Below, piece by piece: positions 7,744 through 11,358 of a DNA stretch of 11,358 bases. Source of the DNA: Candidatus Zixiibacteriota bacterium (GTDB lineage: Bacteria > Zixibacteria > MSB-5A5 > GN15 > PGXB01); contig JAPLUS010000303.1 in assembly GCA_026397495.1 (NCBI GenBank), positions 1 to 11,358 of the forward strand, given 5' to 3'. Each line of letters begins with the position of its first letter. The stretch's first letter is position 1. Below the pieces are notes generated by a model. It had not been told where the DNA came from and did not search any database. It worked only from the letters and a program-made list of their open reading frames with translations. Both the position numbers and the translations under genes were made by a program.

Positions 7744-8594
7744 AACCTAGGCTTTAAAAGCCCGCAATGTTGGTGAATTTTAAGCAAAAAGTATTCAACA
7801 TCCCGATACCCATAAGCCATTCGTTTAAGCCGCTTGATCTTGTTGTTAAACCCTTCCGATATAGCCGAACTGATTTTCTTTCTAAACCAGTTGAGGATAA
7901 ATTGCTTTTTGTCTCGAAAGCTTTCGGCTATCGCCTTGAAGATTTCAAGCCCGCTCAATAGCGCCTGCTGAATCCATGCCTCTAAACATACTCGGGCCGT
8001 TTCTTCATTGCTTTGCATATAAACTTCCTGAAAACTGTCTTTAAGCAACATCGCTTTATAAATCGGCTCGTTAATTTCGCACAAACGCTTCAAATGTTCT
8101 GCCTGTTTCTCCGTTAGATTTACCTTATTTTTCAACAAAATAAACCGTTGATGACAATTCATCATTTCGATTAAATCATCTTGTTTGGTAATTCGCGCTT
8201 TACGCAATTCCTGCCGCCGCACCGTATCTACGGCCATATTCAGCTTTTGGATTACATGAAATTTGTCGCAAACAATTAGCGCCTTCACTGCATACTGGCT
8301 GGTTGAACTTATATATGTTCTCGCTCCGTCTAACGCAACAGATTCAATCTTTTCGCAATTCTCCCGACCGATTCCTTCGTAATACTTATCTAAAACTTCA
8401 GCCTTACGCCCTTGGCCATTCCAAACGACTTTCTTAATGTCCGTATCGATTACGTTCGTTAAATAACGGTGATACTTTAAGTAGCTTACTTCATCCACGC
8501 TGATATTTATCGCGGCCGGCGGCGGTTCCAGCTTTTTCTTGAATAACTCTTCCAATATTTCTCTGTCTATTCTGTATACCTTCTCATCATCCAT
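7734..8594 (-). pseudogene. ISL3-family transposase, C-terminal DDE part (frameshifted from N-terminal part)
   Basis: This frame encodes 286 residues with the catalytic domain of ISL3-type DDE transposases. The expected acidic residues are visible: D34 in ISVDEVSYLKYHRY, D110 in VCDKFHVIQ and E247 in SEGFNNKIK, followed by the typical R-M-A-Y-G-Y-R segment. The reading frame is intact to its stop at 7734. The ATG at 8594 is probably not a real start: family-like sequence (AEAGWFLG) continues upstream in the same frame, past the stop of the N-terminal ORF. Joined by a -1 shift, the two parts give a protein of about 415-420 residues, the usual ISL3 length. The element is therefore probably inactive, unless a frameshift is programmed or the base is a sequence error. 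Confidence 0.8.
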
Positions 8595-8596
8595 CC

Positions 8597-8983
8597 CTAA
8601 AAACCAGCCAGCCTCCGCTCGCCGCGGCGAGTTGTAATCGCTGTTAAACGATAAACCTCTTGTGCTAATCGATTTGTCACCCTAGAACGCGGCTTCAGCC
8701 AATCTATGGATTCTACATAAAGCCGTCCGTCTTTTAAGCAACGATACCTCCTCTTGAGCACATGCAGATAAACCCGTTTCCCTAATAGTCGCAGATCTTC
8801 GACCACCGTCTCTTTAAAACTATGAATCTTACCGCCATGGATTTCTCCGCATCCGCAACACCGGGCTTTCTTGCGCTTATACGGCTTTAGGCGGAGATGA
8901 ATCTCTTCATCCGTGGCTAATATTATTTCCGTTATCTTATGTTCTGGTAAATTTAATGCTTTTGTGATACTGTATCTTTGCAT
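8597..8983 (-). pseudogene. ISL3-family transposase, N-terminal zinc-finger and DNA-binding part
   Basis: The frame gives 128 residues. Cysteines at 42, 43, 45 and 82 with the R-R-Y-R-C pattern match the zinc-ribbon end of ISL3 transposases, and the following RLAQEVYRLTAITT stretch is the start of their helix-turn-helix region. ATG 8983 is chosen over an upstream in-frame ATG at 9040 because AGGAGG (8990-8995) sits 6 nt before it. The last residues (about RRGERRLAGF) look out of frame: the -1 frame of the same DNA reads AEAGWFLG, which suits the family, so the shift lies at about 8613-8640 in a G/C-rich stretch. TAG at 8597-8599 ends the frame. Confidence 0.75.
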
Positions 8984-9089
8984 CGGTTGCCTCCTGATAG
9001 GTTGTTGTCGCAAACAAATTCTATCAGTTTTTCTTGGCAATCGATGCTTTCTTATTTCCTCTTTACTTCCAACCCCTTACGCCAATTCC

Positions 9090-9112
9090 TTCACCCTTAT
9101 TACGAAAGAACC
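9090..9112 (-). repeat. ISL3 element right inverted repeat
   Basis: Read on the minus strand it starts GGTTCTTTCG and pairs with 7721-7743 at 19 of 23 positions. Homology to the IS1-like transposase begins within a few bases of its outer edge, which independently supports the boundary. Confidence 0.7.
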
Positions 9113-9376
9113 CAAAATATCTCTACATCCTTAATTGAGCGACAAAATCTGACAATGCGTATGGGAATGAGGCGTTTTACCCGATTAACTAATGGCTTTT
9201 CAAAAAAGGTTCAAAATCTTGAATATGCCGTTGCCCTGCATTTCATGTATTACAATTTCTGCCGGATTCATCAGACCACAAGAATAACCCCCGCTATGGC
9301 TGCCGGGGTTACAAATAGACTTTGGAATATTGAAGATATAGTTAAATTATTGGAGGATAAGGAGAAAGAAAGCTAA
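9113..9376 (+). pseudogene. IS1-like transposase, C-terminal remnant
   Basis: About 87 codons read in frame from the ISL3 edge to TAA 9374-9376. The segment ISTSLIERQNL-TMRMGMRRFTRL, then NGFSKK, YYNFCRIHQTTR and TPAMAAGVTNRLW is characteristic of the C-terminal third of DDE transposases usually annotated as IS1 family in environmental bacteria; such proteins are roughly 250-300 residues. The N-terminal two thirds, with most of the catalytic residues, are absent, and no matching piece was found on the other side of the ISL3 element. The frame stays open leftward to 8978, but that part lies inside the ISL3 element and is not transposase. The remnant is non-functional. Confidence 0.75.
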
Positions 9377-9412
9377 ATTGATCTGGCAAAAACAACTTAA
9401 CGTTAATAAATA

Positions 9413-9441
9413 TTGACATATATTAAATGGCGACCTAAATT
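9413..9441 (+). promoter_or_regulatory. Sigma-70-type promoter for the passenger toxin cluster
   Basis: TTGACA (9413-9418, consensus) is followed after 17 bp by TAAATT (9436-9441, four of six). It lies between the transposase remnant and the first passenger gene, about 80 bp before its ATG, and would drive the three plus-strand frames to 10230. Confidence 0.5.
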
Positions 9442-9520
9442 ACTTCGTCTTTGCTGTCGATGATACGTAAGAGATTATAGAAAAGGGTGATTAGATCATT
9501 CTATATTTAAAGGAATGAAA

Positions 9521-9838
9521 ATGAAGCAGCTCATCCAAAAGGACATAAAGAATAAAATGGACGAAAAAGAACAGACAGAGAATTACCGCTATTTAGATGA
9601 AAAAGTAAAGAATTTTGAATTTGCAGACTGGGTAAGAGTTCAGTGTAATCCCCTTGGTATGTTATTTTCTTTCGGGAAAAGCCATCCCGAAAAGCAAGAA
9701 TTTATAATTTTCTCTGAGATATTATTACCTATTCATACGGCTCATTCTCTTCAGCAAATAATTATGAAACAATTAGAGGAATTACAGAAAAAGGGGTTCA
9801 TAAAGATAGAAATTAAGGATGAGGGCAAAAATGGCTAA
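9521..9838 (+). CDS. Small protein of unknown function, weakly DUF3467-like
   Basis: The 105-residue soluble protein has a charged, lysine-rich N-terminus (about 1-35), a middle segment FADWVRVQ followed by GMLFSFG and an acidic/polar SHPEKQEF turn, then ILLPIHTAHSLQQIIMKQLEEL, which looks like a helix, and a charged tail. The order of a beta segment ending in F-G, then L-P and a helix, recalls DUF3467-type proteins, but this is a resemblance by eye. ATG 9521 is chosen because AAAGGA (9509-9514) lies 6 nt upstream; ATG 9515 is an alternative. Its stop overlaps the next ORF by 8 bp. Its place upstream of a RelE-like toxin makes it a candidate antitoxin or accessory, although it does not look like a typical antitoxin. 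Confidence 0.65.
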   Translation: MKQLIQKDIKNKMDEKEQTENYRYLDEKVKNFEFADWVRVQCNPLGMLFSFGKSHPEKQEFIIFSEILLPIHTAHSLQQIIMKQLEELQKKGFIKIEIKDEGKNG

Positions 9839-9980
9839 TCAATCAACTTTTCCATTAAAGCCTGCAAGCACAATATGTCCCACATGGGCTTTGGTGGGCG
9901 TTATTGAAATTGGAGTTCGCCCTCCACGGGTAAAGGATGTTTTCTTTGGTAATAACTATTGTCTATACAACTCATTTTGA
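9831..9980 (+). CDS. Short hypothetical ORF (49 aa) overlapping both neighbours
   Basis: ATG 9831 overlaps the end of the preceding gene (ATGGCTAA, 8 bp) and the frame ends at TGA 9978-9980, inside the toxin gene, overlapping it by 35-44 bp depending on the toxin start. The product begins MANQSTFPLK, continues with PASTICPTWALVGVIEIGVR, and has no recognised domain. GAGGGCAAAA just upstream offers a plausible ribosome site (GAGG about 6 nt before ATG). Coupling from the upstream gene is likely if it is real. It could be a small antitoxin-like partner, a leader coupling toxin translation, or chance. Confidence 0.4.
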   Translation: MANQSTFPLKPASTICPTWALVGVIEIGVRPPRVKDVFFGNNYCLYNSF

Positions 9981-10230
9981 ACGTGATTTTAAGAGACTTC
10001 CAAAAGGGCAGAAAGACGAAATAAAAAAAGAATTGGATGAATTCTTGCGGGATCCAATTAACTGTCCAATCTCATTCGACGATAAAAAAATTCAAAACCA
10101 AAAGTTAATTAAATGCCAAGGACAAATACGTTCCTGTAAGATTTGCCATGTTTATAGACTCATCTATGAAAAATGCTCAAATAAAATTATTTTGCATTTA
10201 ATTAGACATCGTAAGGAAGTCTATAATTAA
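9937..10230 (+). CDS. RelE/ParE-type toxin
   Basis: The product has 97 residues. It has the small RelE/ParE fold pattern: a first strand and helix VYTTHFERDFKRLPKGQ, a second helix DEIKKELDEFLRDP, then strands with the Q-K-L-I-K pattern, CKICHVYRLIYE and the C-terminal H-L-I-R-H-R-K-E-V-Y. R74, H91, R92 and Y96 sit where the family has its active or binding residues. RelE-like members cut mRNA at the ribosome and ParE-like members block gyrase; the sequence does not decide which. ATG 9937 has a poor ribosome site; TTG 9946, with AAAGGA (9932-9937) 8 nt upstream, may be the true start and would give 94 residues. A conventional antitoxin gene was not seen. It is the last passenger gene before the right inverted repeat. 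Confidence 0.8.
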   Translation: MFSLVITIVYTTHFERDFKRLPKGQKDEIKKELDEFLRDPINCPISFDDKKIQNQKLIKCQGQIRSCKICHVYRLIYEKCSNKIILHLIRHRKEVYN

Positions 10231-10243
10231 ATCCCCTTTTCAA

Positions 10244-10257
10244 ACTGACCCACTACC
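10244..10257 (-). repeat. Right terminal inverted repeat of the island
   Basis: ACTGACCCACTACC is the exact reverse complement of 7362-7375. It lies 13 bp after the toxin stop codon. Confidence 0.75.
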
Positions 10258-10265
10258 GATTTTTC
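10258..10265 (+). repeat. Target-site duplication, right copy (GATTTTTC)
   Basis: It is identical to 7354-7361 and directly abuts the right inverted repeat. The gcvT promoter starts a few bases further right. Confidence 0.65.
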
Positions 10266-10292
10266 CCTCCTGTGGATTTTTTTATATAATTT

Positions 10293-10301
10293 TGGTATAA
10301 T
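10293..10301 (+). promoter_or_regulatory. Extended -10 promoter of gcvT
   Basis: TGGTATAAT combines a perfect -10 hexamer (10296-10301) with the TGn extension; the region 17 bp upstream (TGGATT) is a weak -35, which such promoters tolerate. The leader to ATG 10406 is about 100 nt. No glycine-riboswitch core was recognised in that leader. Confidence 0.55.
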
Positions 10302-10405
10302 AACAAGATATTAAAAGCAAATTGAGCAATCAGATAAGACCGCATTAGAGAGAATTTATCATCATTGCAGATAATTCAACTACGCCCAGGCAGGAGATAA
10401 ACAAA

Positions 10406-11358
10406 ATGGATGAACATAAGGACCAACCGCAAGAAACCCCTTTTTATAAATATCATGTCGAGGCCGGCGCCAAAATGGTTCCCTTTGCCGGTTATATGAT
10501 GCCGGTACAATACGCCGGCATTACCGAGGAGCATCTGGCTGTCCGGAAAAATGTGGGCCTGTTCGATCTTTCCCATATGGGGGAATTCGAGCTATCCGGG
10601 CCGAAGACATTGGATTTCATCCAGAAGATGACCACCAATGATGCCCGCAAATTGAAGGTCGGCCAGATTCAGTATTCTATTCTCTGCTATGATGATGGCG
10701 GGATTGTTGATGACCTTCTGGTATATAAGCTCGTCGAAAAAGATAAATATATGCTGGTAGTAAATGCGTCTAATATTCAAAAGGATTTTGACTGGTTAAA
10801 TTCGCACCTGGAAAAAGGAATCGAACTTAAGAATCGTTCCGATGAAATCGGTATGCTGGCGATTCAAGGACCCAACGCCCACAAAGTGATATCGGAAATA
10901 ACCGCTTACGATTTAGACAGCATCCCCTACTATCATTCGGTGGTAATGAAAATCGGTACGCATTCTCTTCTTGCCTCCCGTACCGGCTATACCGGCGAGG
11001 ATGGATTTGAAATCTATATTCCCTTGCCAATGTGTAATGATCTCTGGCAAGTTTCAATCAAGGCCGGCAACAAATATGATATGAAATTAATCGGATTAGG
11101 AGCCCGTGATTCATTGCGACTGGAAATGAAAATGGCTTTATATGGCAATGATATTGACAAGACCACCACACCCATCGAGGCCGGTCTGGCTTGGGTAGTC
11201 AGTTTTGATAAAGGGAATTTTATTGGTCGCACTGCCTTAGCAAAACAGAGAGATGAAAAACCGAAACGGCGGTTAATCTGTCTCGAAATGGAAGGCAAAG
11301 TATTTCCGCGACATGGCCATGAGCTGATCGCTGGGGGCAATATGGTTGGAAGGGTTAC
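10406..11358 (+). CDS. gcvT: Glycine cleavage system T protein (aminomethyltransferase), partial at 3' end
   Basis: GcvT takes the aminomethyl group from lipoyl-GcvH, passes the one-carbon unit to tetrahydrofolate and releases ammonia. The window holds 317 codons of a protein usually about 360-370 long; the frame is open at the right edge. Family motifs are clear: VPFAGYMMPVQY (25-36), FDLSHMGE (53-60), MTTNDA (75-80), GGIVDDLLVY (98-107) with the catalytic aspartate in the DD pair (102/103), VVNASN (118-123), RTGYTGEDGFE, LGARDSLRLE and the C-terminal barrel from about FIGRTAL. ATG 10406 is supported by AGGAG (10392-10396) 9 nt upstream. The gene has its own promoter directly beside the mobile island, so the insertion left its -10 region intact. 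Confidence 0.95.
   Translation, partial: MDEHKDQPQETPFYKYHVEAGAKMVPFAGYMMPVQYAGITEEHLAVRKNVGLFDLSHMGEFELSGPKTLDFIQKMTTNDARKLKVGQIQYSILCYDDGGIVDDLLVYKLVEKDKYMLVVNASNIQKDFDWLNSHLEKGIELKNRSDEIGMLAIQGPNAHKVISEITAYDLDSIPYYHSVVMKIGTHSLLASRTGYTGEDGFEIYIPLPMCNDLWQVSIKAGNKYDMKLIGLGARDSLRLEMKMALYGNDIDKTTTPIEAGLAWVVSFDKGNFIGRTALAKQRDEKPKRRLICLEMEGKVFPRHGHELIAGGNMVGRV

Larger units (their letters stand above)
7721..9112 (-). mobile_element. ISL3-family insertion sequence
   Basis: This 1392-bp element has imperfect terminal inverted repeats, 7721-7743 and 9090-9112, matching at 19 of 23 positions and beginning GGTTC at both ends. They enclose a minus-strand transposase in two reading frames with ISL3-type zinc-finger and DDE domains. 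The stop codon lies 13 bp inside the left end. ISL3 elements normally make 8-bp target duplications; the flanks here (ACATATTC on the left, CAAAATAT on the right) do not match, so one flank was probably lost after insertion. Confidence 0.75.
7362..10257. mobile_element. Passenger-carrying transposon-like island (IS1-like, probably immobile)
   Basis: The 2896-bp segment is bounded by perfect 14-bp inverted repeats, GGTAGTGGGTCAGT at 7362-7375 and its complement at 10244-10257. Immediately outside, the 8-bp sequence GATTTTTC is repeated directly (7354-7361 and 10258-10265), as expected for a target duplication. IS1-family elements have termini starting GGT and make duplications of about 8-9 bp, and the interior carries the C-terminal third of an IS1-like transposase, so that family is the inferred mobiliser. 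Contents are a small membrane protein gene, an ISL3-family IS, the transposase remnant and a toxin-containing gene cluster. No intact transposase able to act on these ends is present. Interior genes look more A/T-rich than the purM-lnt and gcvT neighbours. Confidence 0.7.

Noticed and set aside
8596..8604. GGTTTTTAG as a programmed -1 slippery site in the ISL3 transposase.
   Set aside because: It does not form a standard X-XXY-YYZ heptamer in the zero frame, and the family-like residues resume in the other frame before this point.
8978..9112. The upstream part of the open frame that contains the IS1-like transposase remnant.
   Set aside because: It lies inside the ISL3 element, antisense to its transposase leader, and has no transposase similarity. 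It is open by chance and was excluded from the remnant.
10302..10405. A glycine riboswitch in the gcvT leader.
   Set aside because: The leader is A/T-rich and only about 100 nt. The conserved G-rich cores and stems of the glycine aptamer were not recognised, although a covariance-model search would be decisive.

Overview
The window looks like a chromosomal segment of a Gram-negative (diderm) bacterium. Lnt acylates lipoproteins in cell envelopes with an outer membrane, and the other housekeeping genes (PurM, GpmI, GcvT, an AspT/YidE-type carrier) are ordinary bacterial ones. Moderate base composition, tight gene packing and the feel of the GcvT and GpmI proteins suggest an uncultivated lineage, perhaps of the FCB type. 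That placement is a guess; nothing here fixes the taxon.

Layout. Positions 1-1248 (+) hold the end of one membrane protein and a complete polytopic membrane protein, joined by an ATGA overlap. This pair runs convergently into a tightly packed minus-strand operon purM-gpmI-lnt (5281 down to 1241). The 3' ends of lnt and the membrane gene overlap by 8 bp. Upstream of purM lies a minus-strand AspT/YidE-family transporter gene (7124-5469) with a near-consensus promoter at 7183-7210. At the right edge gcvT begins on the plus strand (10406 to the window end) behind an extended -10 promoter.

Between the transporter and gcvT sits a 2.9 kb accessory island with the boundaries of a transposon. Perfect 14-bp terminal inverted repeats (7362-7375 and 10244-10257) are each bordered on the outside by the same 8-bp direct repeat, GATTTTTC (7354-7361 and 10258-10265). 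Inside, from left to right, are a small membrane protein gene, a complete ISL3-family insertion sequence (7721-9112, with its own imperfect inverted repeats and a frameshifted transposase), the last ~85 codons of an IS1-like transposase cut exactly at the ISL3 end, and a promoter-led cluster of an unrecognised ~105-aa protein (DUF3467-like at best), an overlapping 49-codon ORF and a RelE/ParE-type toxin. The simplest reading is a passenger-carrying IS1-like transposon that ISL3 insertion and an adjacent deletion have immobilised.

The second notable point is gpmI. The protein reads well along its whole length but lacks about 43 residues in frame, just before the TADHGNAEQM motif. The missing block is the part of the family that carries the conserved N-Y-A-N-x-D-M-V-G-H-T-G motif with two metal ligands. 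The product is therefore predicted to be inactive or impaired, unless the deletion is an assembly artefact.

No tRNA, rRNA, CRISPR array or convincing intrinsic terminator was seen.
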